Below are positions 5,972-13,173 of a DNA stretch of 13,615 nucleotides, piece after piece; positions within the stretch are counted from its first letter, which is position 1; each line of letters begins with the position of its first letter. The stretch lies in the NCBI GenBank assembly GCA_964648705.1, contig CAZYOI010000016.1, positions 1 to 13,615 on the forward strand, read 5' to 3'. Below the pieces are notes generated by a model that saw nothing but the letters and a program-made list of their open reading frames with translations, did no database searches and was not told the origin of the DNA. Position numbers and translations under genes: made by a program. The stretch comes from CAZDXV01 sp964648705 (GTDB lineage: Bacteria; Patescibacteriota; Minisyncoccia; Minisyncoccales; GWA2-38-27).

Positions 5972-7203
5972 TCTGTGTCGCTTAGGTCGGTGGAATAAGC
6001 GACGATTATTATTTTCTGAGCTGCAGCCACGGGCTCTAAACCCTTGTCTTCCACATTCACCTTTTTAATAGAAGGCCTCCAGTCTACAATAGGGTCGTCA
6101 TTGAGAAGCGAGGGATCGCTTTCTTTTTTTACAGTATAGGTTCCGGGATCTGAAGCTTTAGCATTAGAATCTTTTGTTAAAATAACTAAAAGATCTCCTT
6201 CTATTCTTAGAGACTCCGGGCTTTTTTCTTCTAACTGACTGGTAATAGAGGTCGGGGCGCCTATGCCAACGCTTTCAATCCAGTTTATGTTCCCCGGATC
6301 GCAATTACCGGAGCTTCCTCCTCCGATGGAATATTCTACACAGGGTTTATCAAGGGCGTAATTGAAGTTCTCTTCAGAGTATAAAGTAACGCCCCACGAG
6401 GGATCAGGGTTTTTGTTTAGGGCAAAAGAATAAACAGAGCCTACATCTCCTAGGTTGATTTGTTTTTCTATTGGCCTGTCTAAAGTCGGTTGGCTTCCTT
6501 CAATCGGCATAAACATCTGCATTTTTCCTCTAAAACCAGACTTTTCAAAAGCTATCGCTCCGTAGTTTCTTTTTTCCGTAGGGACAAGATAGATATAGCT
6601 AAAGTCCCTGGTAAGGCCCGTTACAGCTCCTGTTCTGGAAATGCAGTTTGGTATTATTTTCTGCATTGCTGTTTCAAACCTTTCTTTTAAATGTCTTCTC
6701 TGCTCTGTCGTCTCAGAAGAAATATCCAGGTTCTTGTATTCCTGGACAACATCCCAAGCATCCTGTATTTCTGTGTCGACTTTTTGTTCGCACAAAACCG
6801 CTCCTCGGGGAAGATCTGAGATAAAGGGAATAGTGGGTTTTGTCCTTAAGACGGTCAGCTCCGGATTTATGGTGTTGGCTATTATCCAAGAGAGGAAGAT
6901 AACCAGAAGCCCGATTAAAGCCTGGGTAATCCGGTCTTTGGCGTCCCCCATTCTCTCCGGATTTCCAGAAGAGGTGAGATATTTAAAGCCGGCCCAGACT
7001 AAGACCCCCAGCCCTATAAAGCCGCTTACAGCTATAACAAAAAGATAAATGTATTTTATATATTTGCCGAAAGTGACAGTTTCTTCTGTAATCTCATATC
7101 CCTGGATAGAGGGATAATCTATTTCTAAAGAAGTTTGGGCAAAGCAAACTCCGACAAAAGAGAGAAAAGAAAGGAAAAGTATGATAAATAGTATTTTTCT
7201 CAT
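5968..7203 (-). CDS. T4SS pilin-like membrane protein with beta-gamma-crystallin-like domain
   Basis: This 411-residue protein is third of three related proteins. It has a signal peptide (1-22, cleavage likely after CFA), the motif LEIDYP (26-31), then two membrane helices (about 50-72 and 93-110). These are joined by the basic loop YLTSSGNPERMGDAKDR, as in VirB2/TrbC-type pilins, and the hairpin ends INPEL. The rest (about 120-411) should lie outside the membrane. After a helical stretch (140-182), residues about 200-322 show beta-gamma-crystallin signatures: FEKSGFRG (F219, F224, G226; F-x4-F-x-G) and YSEENFNY (Y275, F280), each followed by a strand resembling the conserved one (DVGSVYSF, INWIESVGI). 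The calcium-site positions are degenerate. Four cysteines (138, 187, 288, 301) could form two disulfides. The start overlaps the upstream stop (ATGA) with no Shine-Dalgarno site. The pilin call is firm; the crystallin-like fold is inferred; the function is unknown. Confidence 0.72.
   Translation of the reverse strand: MRKILFIILFLSFLSFVGVCFAQTSLEIDYPSIQGYEITEETVTFGKYIKYIYLFVIAVSGFIGLGVLVWAGFKYLTSSGNPERMGDAKDRITQALIGLLVIFLSWIIANTINPELTVLRTKPTIPFISDLPRGAVLCEQKVDTEIQDAWDVVQEYKNLDISSETTEQRRHLKERFETAMQKIIPNCISRTGAVTGLTRDFSYIYLVPTEKRNYGAIAFEKSGFRGKMQMFMPIEGSQPTLDRPIEKQINLGDVGSVYSFALNKNPDPSWGVTLYSEENFNYALDKPCVEYSIGGGSSGNCDPGNINWIESVGIGAPTSITSQLEEKSPESLRIEGDLLVILTKDSNAKASDPGTYTVKKESDPSLLNDDPIVDWRPSIKKVNVEDKGLEPVAAAQKIIIVAYSTDLSDTD
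5977..6014 (+). terminator. Probable intrinsic terminator of the rpmH-khpB operon, inside the opposing gene
   Basis: A perfect 8-bp stem GTCGCTTA (5977-5984) / TAAGCGAC (5996-6003) with an 11-base loop begins five bases after the khpB stop. It is followed by a T-rich tail (GATTATTATTTTC). In the other direction the stem is followed by ACAGACTAAAC, so it fits plus-strand termination only. The bases also encode the last residues (VAYSTDLSDTD) of the minus-strand gene. Confidence 0.6.
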
Positions 7204-8414
7204 TTTACCAGAACAGTTTCTGTTTTTTCTAATATTGTTAAAATTTGATCGCAGACTTCTGTAATCCTGTTTCCGAAAGAGTTAACTGTCTGCTTTTCCT
7301 GGATAATCTGGGCCATAGGACAGGGATTTCCTCCAGAGCAGCTTATAGGGGAGCATTCTAGGGTGTCGTGGCATCCTCCGGCGCAGGAGCCCTGGCACTG
7401 GTTTCTGACATTTTCCAGACAACCGGGAATGCCTTCTGTTCCGTCTGGAAGCTTTGAAAGCTTGTCTGCCGCCAGAGAGGCTCCGGTTATTAAATCTGAA
7501 AGCTCTTGGAGTTTCGCTTTAAGATCCAGATAAAGCTCTCTCTGCTCCAGATCCCTTTCTAGGCTCTTTTCAAGCTCTCCTTTAACATAGTCGCTTTTTT
7601 CCACCGATATTCTCTCCTGATAAAACTCTATCTTCTTTTCCAAGTCTTCAATATGCAAAAGAAAGTCTTCTCTTTCTGTTACAGCCCTTTTTCTATAATA
7701 TAGTAATTCTGAGAAAGAGGCAATTACATTCTGCTGTTCTTCTTTTATTCCTTCTTCATCGGGGCAGGGCTGGTTCTTAGAGCCCGCATAGCAGTAAACA
7801 GCCTGGCATCCTCCTCCCATATAGCTTCTGCACAGACAGAGAGGATTGGTTAGGCTGCAGTTGCACCTGCTAGTTAAAGAATGAAGCCGTCCTGCCGACT
7901 TTATCAGTCCCTTTTCCTGATTTATTATAAGCTTTGTTGTGTCTGCTATTTCGCTTATTCTCCATAAATAGTTGGGATAAGCGGGGGGAGCTGCGGGAGG
8001 AGAGTCTTCCGGAGCGGGCATTTGCCCTAGATCTTCTTTCTTTATTTCCATTAGAGTTAGCTGAGGATTTATATTCTGTAAAATCAGAAAGGAAGCTAAG
8101 ATAATAAGCAGGCCCCAGAAAGCCGAGATTATCTGCTCTTTGGCGTCCTGCATTTTTGAGGGATCTCCCGATGAAGTCAGGTAGCGGAAGCCGGCGTAAA
8201 TCAAGGCGCCCAGAGCTATAAGGCCGGAGATAGCCACTGCGAAGTTGAAAATATAGCTTACATATTTTGGAAGGATGTCTTTCTCTCCCAAAGAGGGAGC
8301 GCTTCCAAAAAGGCCGGGATAGTCAACTTCCAAGTTCCTCTGGGCAAAAACAAAACCGAAAGAGAAAAGAGCAAAAAGAACCAGAATTATTAATATTTTC
8401 TTTTTATTGTCCAT
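7200..8414 (-). CDS. T4SS pilin-like membrane protein with Cys-rich coiled-coil passenger
   Basis: This 404-residue protein has a signal peptide (1-24, VFA cleavage), LEVDYP (28-33) and a pilin hairpin. The hairpin comprises helix about 53-76, the loop YLTSSGDPSKMQDAKEQ, helix about 97-114 and INPQL. A Pro-rich linker (132-147, PAPEDSPPAAPPAYP) leads to the passenger. The passenger contains a Cys-rich module (C184, C186, C193, C195, C203, C208, C217 ending NQPCP), a long charged coiled coil (about 222-320) and a second Cys-rich module (C332 to C388, including GNPCP). All 15 cysteines lie after the hairpin, which suits a disulfide-bonded extracytoplasmic domain. It overlaps the upstream gene by 11 bases and the downstream one by ATGA. 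It has no Shine-Dalgarno site and is probably translationally coupled. The architecture is clear, and the biochemical role is not known. Confidence 0.72.
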   Translation of the reverse strand: MDNKKKILIILVLFALFSFGFVFAQRNLEVDYPGLFGSAPSLGEKDILPKYVSYIFNFAVAISGLIALGALIYAGFRYLTSSGDPSKMQDAKEQIISAFWGLLIILASFLILQNINPQLTLMEIKKEDLGQMPAPEDSPPAAPPAYPNYLWRISEIADTTKLIINQEKGLIKSAGRLHSLTSRCNCSLTNPLCLCRSYMGGGCQAVYCYAGSKNQPCPDEEGIKEEQQNVIASFSELLYYRKRAVTEREDFLLHIEDLEKKIEFYQERISVEKSDYVKGELEKSLERDLEQRELYLDLKAKLQELSDLITGASLAADKLSKLPDGTEGIPGCLENVRNQCQGSCAGGCHDTLECSPISCSGGNPCPMAQIIQEKQTVNSFGNRITEVCDQILTILEKTETVLVK

Positions 8415-11400
8415 AGATCTGAGCCGAGCAGCAGTAAAAGTTTAACTCATGATGATAATTGGGGATTTCATCAGACCCTTCAAGGCTTGAGTAAACCTCT
8501 CTTTGGATTATAAGACAATCCTCAAGGCAGGAGGTATACTCTTCCTGGGTTTCTTTTAGATAGCATTCTTCAATGCAGGGCTCGAAAAACTCTTCTTCTC
8601 TGGCGCATCCCTGAATAAGGCCCTCTGGAGTGGTTTTTCCTACAACCCTGTTGCAGGGCATAAGGTTTCCCTCGTGCTGCTGGGGCTCGCAGGCAAGCAT
8701 GGGATGCCTTACTTCGGTTTCAAGATCCTGCAGGATAGCCGGAACAATAGTGTCGATAATGGGCTTTAACCCTATTTCCTCTTTAGGGGTTTTTTTCTGC
8801 ATTCCCTTCTGAGAAGAAGGTTTTGGATTGTTGATAGTGTATTTTAAGCCGTTTTTTCTGTCTAAGATCTGCTGGATCTTTTTTGCCTGCTCTTTTATCT
8901 CCCCGTAGGGGCAGGCAGATCCTTCGCACCACTCGTTGCAATCTACCAATTTTCCGTCATCGAATATTGGAATACAGACAGAATAGCAGGCAGGAGACTG
9001 GGAGGTGCAGTTGCTTATTAAAACATGAAGTTTGTCTGTTTCTGAGATAAGCTCTCTGTCTAAGGCTATAATCTGGTCCATCTTCTGGGTCATAAGATCT
9101 GCTGTTCTCAACGTTCTCTCTATAATGTCTCCTACATGAACCTCGTTGGAGCAGGTTTCAGCCCCTCCTGTTATAGCGGCCTCTCCCATATGCTCTACCG
9201 GGTTGGCTACAGAAAGAATGTTTCCTCCTATGAGGCAGAGAAAAGAAGCCCACTCTGAGACCGTCTCTTTTTCTTCTGTAAGATAGGGAATAATAATGTC
9301 GTCCCAGAAGGGAAACTGCCTGACAACGCCGCTTTTCTGGGAGATATAGGTTTCTTTGGCCGGGAAAAAGCGGCTTAAGCTTTCTTTTAAAGTATAGGGG
9401 CAGCTTCCGATAAAGTCTGCCGCTCTTTCCAATCTGTCCATTTCTTCTTTCAAATCCTCCTTCTCTCTTATTGTCTTTTGCTGCTCTTCTCTTAAAGAAG
9501 GAAATAAATTGTCTGTATTGTCCAGCTGGAGCTTTTCTATTTCTCCCCTTACGCTTTCACAGGTGTCGCAGGTGCAAGAGCCCGCAGAAAAAGCTCCGGT
9601 AATTCCTTGGGGGCCTCCGAATAGCCCTCCCAGACTGGAAAGCTCGTTTATAACAGGAGAGAGCTCGGGAGCTATCTTGGCAAGATCTGAAGCAGCGTTC
9701 ATTACATTTTTTGTATTAAGAGGGTCGTTGATAACATTGGCTATTCCGGCGTACTCTCCCAGAAAATCAGAAAGCTCTTTTGCTTGGGGAACAACCCCGG
9801 AGAGGTCCTTTAATCCTCCTTGGATGTTTTTAAGGTCGGTAGGGTCTTTAATGGCGGCTGCCAGATTCTCATACTCTCCCAAGAAATCAGAGAGGTCCTT
9901 TGCTTCGGGAAGAATCCTTGACAAGTCGTCAAGGGCGCCCTGAAGGCCCTGAAAGTCGGCGGGGTCTTGAATATAATTGGCTATTCCTTGAAGGTTGTCG
10001 AAATATTCGGAGAGATTTCCTGTTTGAGGGAGAACTTCGGAGAGATTGTCAGCCGTTCTCTGAATATTCTGAAAATCGGCGGGATCTTCCACTAAAGAGG
10101 CTATTCCGGAATACTCTCCCAGAAAGCCAGAAAGCTCTTTTGCTTCGGGAAAGACCTTAGAGAGATCTGTTAAAGCTATTTTGATGTTTCCTATGTCCCG
10201 GGGATTCTGAATAATAGCTCCGATTCCCTGAAAGTCCTCTAAAACCCGGCTCATTCCTTCAAGCTCCGGGACGGCCCGAGACAGATCTTCCATAGCATAC
10301 TGGATGTTCCTTATATCCTCCGGTTCTTGGATGACAGCCGCCACTCCCCGAAAGTTCCTTAAAACCTCGTTAAAGCCGTAGTGGTCTCCGGCCAGATAAC
10401 TGAGCTCTATTGCCAGATTCTCAAGGTTTTCCATATCGGAAAGATCATGGACGATTAGAGATATTTCCCTGAATTCTTCTAAAAGAAGAGCTGCTTCTTC
10501 TATGTCTTCCGATAAATAGGAAAAGTCCTCCAAAACCAGAGAGATGTTTCTTAAGTCGCCGGGGTCTTCAAGCAAGAGAGAAGTATTCTCCATTTTTTCT
10601 AAAACCTCGGCCAGGCTTCCCGTATCGGGAACCAGCTTTTCCATCTCCCTCGTAATTCTCTCCACCTCGTCCAAACTGTCTGTTCTTTCTGCTATATTCT
10701 CTATTTCCTCAAGAGTTTTATCCAGATCCTCCTGGGGGACGACATGGCGGAAGTCAGGGTCCTCTCTCAGGGCCTCAACAAGCTTTTCCGGGTCTCCGGC
10801 CAGATCTTTTTCTTTGGCAATCTCTAAAACCTGCTCAAGATGGGCAGGGTTTTCAAAGATTCCGGAAAGCCTTCCCATGGAGCCTATTAATTCCGGGTAT
10901 TTTTGATAATCATCAACTATTCCGGTCGCCTCGTGGGCTTTTTCAAAGGCTCTAGCTATGTCTTCTGAACTGTTGACTCTTCTGGCGATCTGCTCTGAAG
11001 ATAGAAGGACGTTCTCCAAATCAGCGGGGTCTTTAACAATAGAACCCAGATCCCTGACTGTTTTAAAGGCGGGCCTTAGATAATTGGGAGAGCCCGTAGT
11101 TCTGTTTATATTCTCCAGAGAAGCAAAAGTTCTGGAGAGGTTTTCCGGCTCTTCTGCTATAGAAGCTATATCGTAGGCCACCCTGAAGCTTTCTCCGAGG
11201 TCTCCGGGAGATCCCATAATGTTTGCTATGTTGGAGGCGGCTCCCACCATGGTAGAGTATTGGTCCGGATTTTCCGCTATAAGGGCTACATTGTAACCGA
11301 CGTCAAAGACCTCTTCTATACTTCCGGATCCTCCCAGAGATTCTAAAACATCAGCTATTTCCTTGTTGGAGTTTAAAAGAGGCACTATATTGGCGGGATT

Positions 11401-12729
11401 GTCTGCCACAGAGGCTATATCGTAGGCCGCCCTGAAAACTCCGGAGAGGCCTTCGGAGGCCCCGAGCATATTGGTTATATTTGCAATAGAGCCTACCGCC
11501 AAAGAGTATTCGTTTGGGTTCTCTGCTATAGAAGCTATGTTATACCCTATATTATAAATATCTCCTGCTCTTTCAGTAGCTCCGATAATGTCTGTAATGT
11601 TTTCTGCAGAGGCCAGGATGCCGCTTAGGTTTGTTGGATCCTCCGCTATCATGGCTGCCTGGGTAGCTATATCAAAGGCCTCCTTAAAATCACCCAGCTC
11701 CGCTATCTTACTCATGTTTTCAAGAGAATCAACCATGCCGGTTAGCTCCTGGGGGTTTCGGGCTATAGAGGACATCTCTCCTGCAATATCTAAGGCCTTT
11801 GGAAGGTTTTTAGACAGGCTTAAGTCCTTGGAGATTTTGTCTATTGAATCCAGAACGCTGGACAACTCCCCCATGTTCCCCGTTCCCTGAGAAATTGTTT
11901 CTGACAGGCCCAAGGCAGAGCCCAGGTTTTCTGCTCCCAGCATATCAGAAAGATTTCCTGTAATATTTGAATAGGTCAACAGGCCCTGAGGCCCTAAAAT
12001 ATTTGAAAGGGGAGTAGCTCCTGCGGGGCTGCAGTTTGGAGGCCATCCGCAAACAGGATCTGCCTGACTGCAGTCGCATTCTTGAGCCAGGCTGCTTAAC
12101 TGCTGGCTGTTTTGGGAAATCTTTGAAGCTATATCCAGAGTAGAGCTGGCATTGTTGGTGATTCTGGTCAGCCTCGGCGTTTTCTGAGGCGAGGCCTTGG
12201 GATCTGATATGTAGGTTTCAAAGATATCCCCTTCTATCAGTCTTCCAAAGGGCAGCTCCACATGAATTGAGGTGTTGGCCGCCGTAAGGCCGGGCTCTGG
12301 AACTTCCGGCTCTTTCTCTATTTTTACCTCCTCTATTTTCGGGGGTTCTAGCTTAATAAGGTCGGGGCTGATTATAGAGAGGACCAGATAGGAGGTAAGA
12401 AGAATGAGGACGCCAAAAAAAGCGGAAGAGAGATATTCTCTGGCTTTGTTTAATTTTTCAGGTTCTCCCGTAGAGGTTAGATAAAGAGTTCCTCCGTAAA
12501 CCGTAGCTCCGAAAGCCACAAAGCCCAGGATCCAGATAGCCAGCTTGAAGAAATAGTCAATATACAAAGGAAGAGCTTCTTCAGGAGAAACTCTCTGAAG
12601 AAACTGCTGGGGAGGCTCTGTGTCAGGCAGGTTAGGATAGTTTACTTCCAAAGCTGAAACAAAATCTGCTCCCAGAAAGAACAAAAGGAGCAAAAGGGAG
12701 AATAAAGCTATTTTCTTTCTTTTTCCCAT
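8404..12729 (-). CDS. Giant T4SS pilin-like protein with 40-residue alpha-repeat solenoid and Cys-rich C-terminus
   Basis: This is a 1441-residue protein. The signal peptide is 1-26 (VSA cleavage), then LEVNYP (27-32), membrane helices about 56-80 and 102-120 joined by YLTSTGEPEKLNKAREY, and ISPDL: the same pilin-like module as its two downstream neighbours. A Pro/Glu-rich linker (127-148) and a Cys-rich module (C218, C220, C227, C233) follow. Residues 320-1034 are about 17 tandem units of 40 residues, predicted helical: eight AxIAEzP-type units (320-641), a degenerate joint (642-714) and eight GIAxxIxDPxD-type units (715-1034). The C-terminal 407 residues contain CTCDTC (1052-1057), a second Cys-rich module (C1241 to C1273) and a twin CX3C motif (1385-1405). 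The ATG lies three bases after the upstream stop. It is probably an extended extracytoplasmic rod anchored by the pilin module. Function and binding partner are unknown. Confidence 0.72.
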   Translation of the reverse strand: MGKRKKIALFSLLLLLFFLGADFVSALEVNYPNLPDTEPPQQFLQRVSPEEALPLYIDYFFKLAIWILGFVAFGATVYGGTLYLTSTGEPEKLNKAREYLSSAFFGVLILLTSYLVLSIISPDLIKLEPPKIEEVKIEKEPEVPEPGLTAANTSIHVELPFGRLIEGDIFETYISDPKASPQKTPRLTRITNNASSTLDIASKISQNSQQLSSLAQECDCSQADPVCGWPPNCSPAGATPLSNILGPQGLLTYSNITGNLSDMLGAENLGSALGLSETISQGTGNMGELSSVLDSIDKISKDLSLSKNLPKALDIAGEMSSIARNPQELTGMVDSLENMSKIAELGDFKEAFDIATQAAMIAEDPTNLSGILASAENITDIIGATERAGDIYNIGYNIASIAENPNEYSLAVGSIANITNMLGASEGLSGVFRAAYDIASVADNPANIVPLLNSNKEIADVLESLGGSGSIEEVFDVGYNVALIAENPDQYSTMVGAASNIANIMGSPGDLGESFRVAYDIASIAEEPENLSRTFASLENINRTTGSPNYLRPAFKTVRDLGSIVKDPADLENVLLSSEQIARRVNSSEDIARAFEKAHEATGIVDDYQKYPELIGSMGRLSGIFENPAHLEQVLEIAKEKDLAGDPEKLVEALREDPDFRHVVPQEDLDKTLEEIENIAERTDSLDEVERITREMEKLVPDTGSLAEVLEKMENTSLLLEDPGDLRNISLVLEDFSYLSEDIEEAALLLEEFREISLIVHDLSDMENLENLAIELSYLAGDHYGFNEVLRNFRGVAAVIQEPEDIRNIQYAMEDLSRAVPELEGMSRVLEDFQGIGAIIQNPRDIGNIKIALTDLSKVFPEAKELSGFLGEYSGIASLVEDPADFQNIQRTADNLSEVLPQTGNLSEYFDNLQGIANYIQDPADFQGLQGALDDLSRILPEAKDLSDFLGEYENLAAAIKDPTDLKNIQGGLKDLSGVVPQAKELSDFLGEYAGIANVINDPLNTKNVMNAASDLAKIAPELSPVINELSSLGGLFGGPQGITGAFSAGSCTCDTCESVRGEIEKLQLDNTDNLFPSLREEQQKTIREKEDLKEEMDRLERAADFIGSCPYTLKESLSRFFPAKETYISQKSGVVRQFPFWDDIIIPYLTEEKETVSEWASFLCLIGGNILSVANPVEHMGEAAITGGAETCSNEVHVGDIIERTLRTADLMTQKMDQIIALDRELISETDKLHVLISNCTSQSPACYSVCIPIFDDGKLVDCNEWCEGSACPYGEIKEQAKKIQQILDRKNGLKYTINNPKPSSQKGMQKKTPKEEIGLKPIIDTIVPAILQDLETEVRHPMLACEPQQHEGNLMPCNRVVGKTTPEGLIQGCAREEEFFEPCIEECYLKETQEEYTSCLEDCLIIQREVYSSLEGSDEIPNYHHELNFYCCSAQIYGQ
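9628..10587 (-). repeat. Tandem 120-bp coding repeats, type 2 (eight units)
   Basis: Eight consecutive units of exactly 120 bp encode residues 715-1034 of the 1441-residue protein, with no insertions or deletions between them. The consensus is GIAxxIxDPxDxxNIQ, then xALxDLSxVxPEAK, then ELSxFLGEYx. The units ending FLGEY (plus strand near 9751, 9871 and 10111) are close to identical over about 40 bases, so some duplications look recent, while the first two units have diverged strongly. Confidence 0.88.
10807..11772 (-). repeat. Tandem ~120-bp coding repeats, type 1 (eight units)
   Basis: This stretch encodes residues 320-641 of the 1441-residue protein in eight units of 39, 40, 40, 43, 40, 40, 40 and 40 residues. 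The consensus is about ASIAENPxxL, xxxxxSxxNI, xxxxGSxxDL, xxxFxxAYDI. The type 2 units share the length and the placement of a D/N/E-P turn after the first helix, so both types probably come from one ancestral 40-residue unit. Confidence 0.85.
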
Positions 12730-12732
12730 AAT

Positions 12733-13173
12733 CTAGCTGCCTTTTAAATGATAGTAAACAGCTATAGTCCAGAAGGGGGCAAAATCACCTACAAAGGGGA
12801 TTAATTCTCCTATAAAAGAAAGGCCCAGTTTTTTCCCTATTTTCTTGGCTATTTTTTTGGTAAGCTTGTTCGCTCCCTTAGAAAGGACAACTCCCCCGGA
12901 GGGGCTTAAGAACATAAGCCCTCCTATAAATACTACCCCGATAATATCAAGGATATAGGAAATAGGAATTCCTATTCCAAAGAAACTCAAAACAAAGATA
13001 ATAAGGCCCACCAAGTCCAAGACAATGGCCATTGAAAACAATATGATTCCGTACAAACTTATAAAGTTGCCTAGCTTTTGTATTTCATAAGCTGCCTCTT
13101 CTGCCGTATCTTTTGGCTCTTTTTCTTCCCGGATGTTTTCAGGAGGACTTTCTTTTTGTTGGTTTTCCGGCAT
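12733..13173 (-). CDS. Small membrane protein of the VirB4-pilin operon (unknown family)
   Basis: I do not recognise a named family for this 146-residue protein. The N-terminus (1-30) is hydrophilic and rich in Glu, Lys and Pro. Two strong membrane helices follow (about 38-64 and 68-89), then a very basic stretch (KGANKLTKKIAKKIGKK, 99-115) and a partly hydrophobic C-terminus with GELIPFVGDFAPFWTIAVYY (122-141) that could be a third membrane or amphipathic helix. There is no signal peptide. The basic stretch probably faces the cytoplasm. The ATG overlaps the virB4 stop (TAATG), with AAGG just upstream as ribosome site, and the giant pilin-like gene starts three bases after its stop. Its place between the ATPase and the pilin-like genes suggests an integral part of the same machine; this is inference. 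Confidence 0.7.
   Translation of the reverse strand: MPENQQKESPPENIREEKEPKDTAEEAAYEIQKLGNFISLYGIILFSMAIVLDLVGLIIFVLSFFGIGIPISYILDIIGVVFIGGLMFLSPSGGVVLSKGANKLTKKIAKKIGKKLGLSFIGELIPFVGDFAPFWTIAVYYHLKGS

Noticed and set aside
7135..7150. Possible lipobox around C20 in the 411-residue protein
   Set aside because: The residue before the cysteine is Val (GVC), not Gly, Ala or Ser, and CFA followed by QTSLEIDYP fits signal peptidase I cleavage as in the two sister proteins.
9509..10906. Several plus-strand open frames of 86-144 codons opposite the giant repeat protein
   Set aside because: They exactly oppose the repeated coding sequence, have low-complexity Ser/Arg-rich products and no ribosome sites, and are explained by the codon use of the minus-strand gene.
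9628..11772. CRISPR array or satellite DNA as an explanation of the 120-bp periodicity
   Set aside because: There are no short identical repeats with unique spacers; the period is a multiple of three and the frame stays open, so it is a protein repeat.
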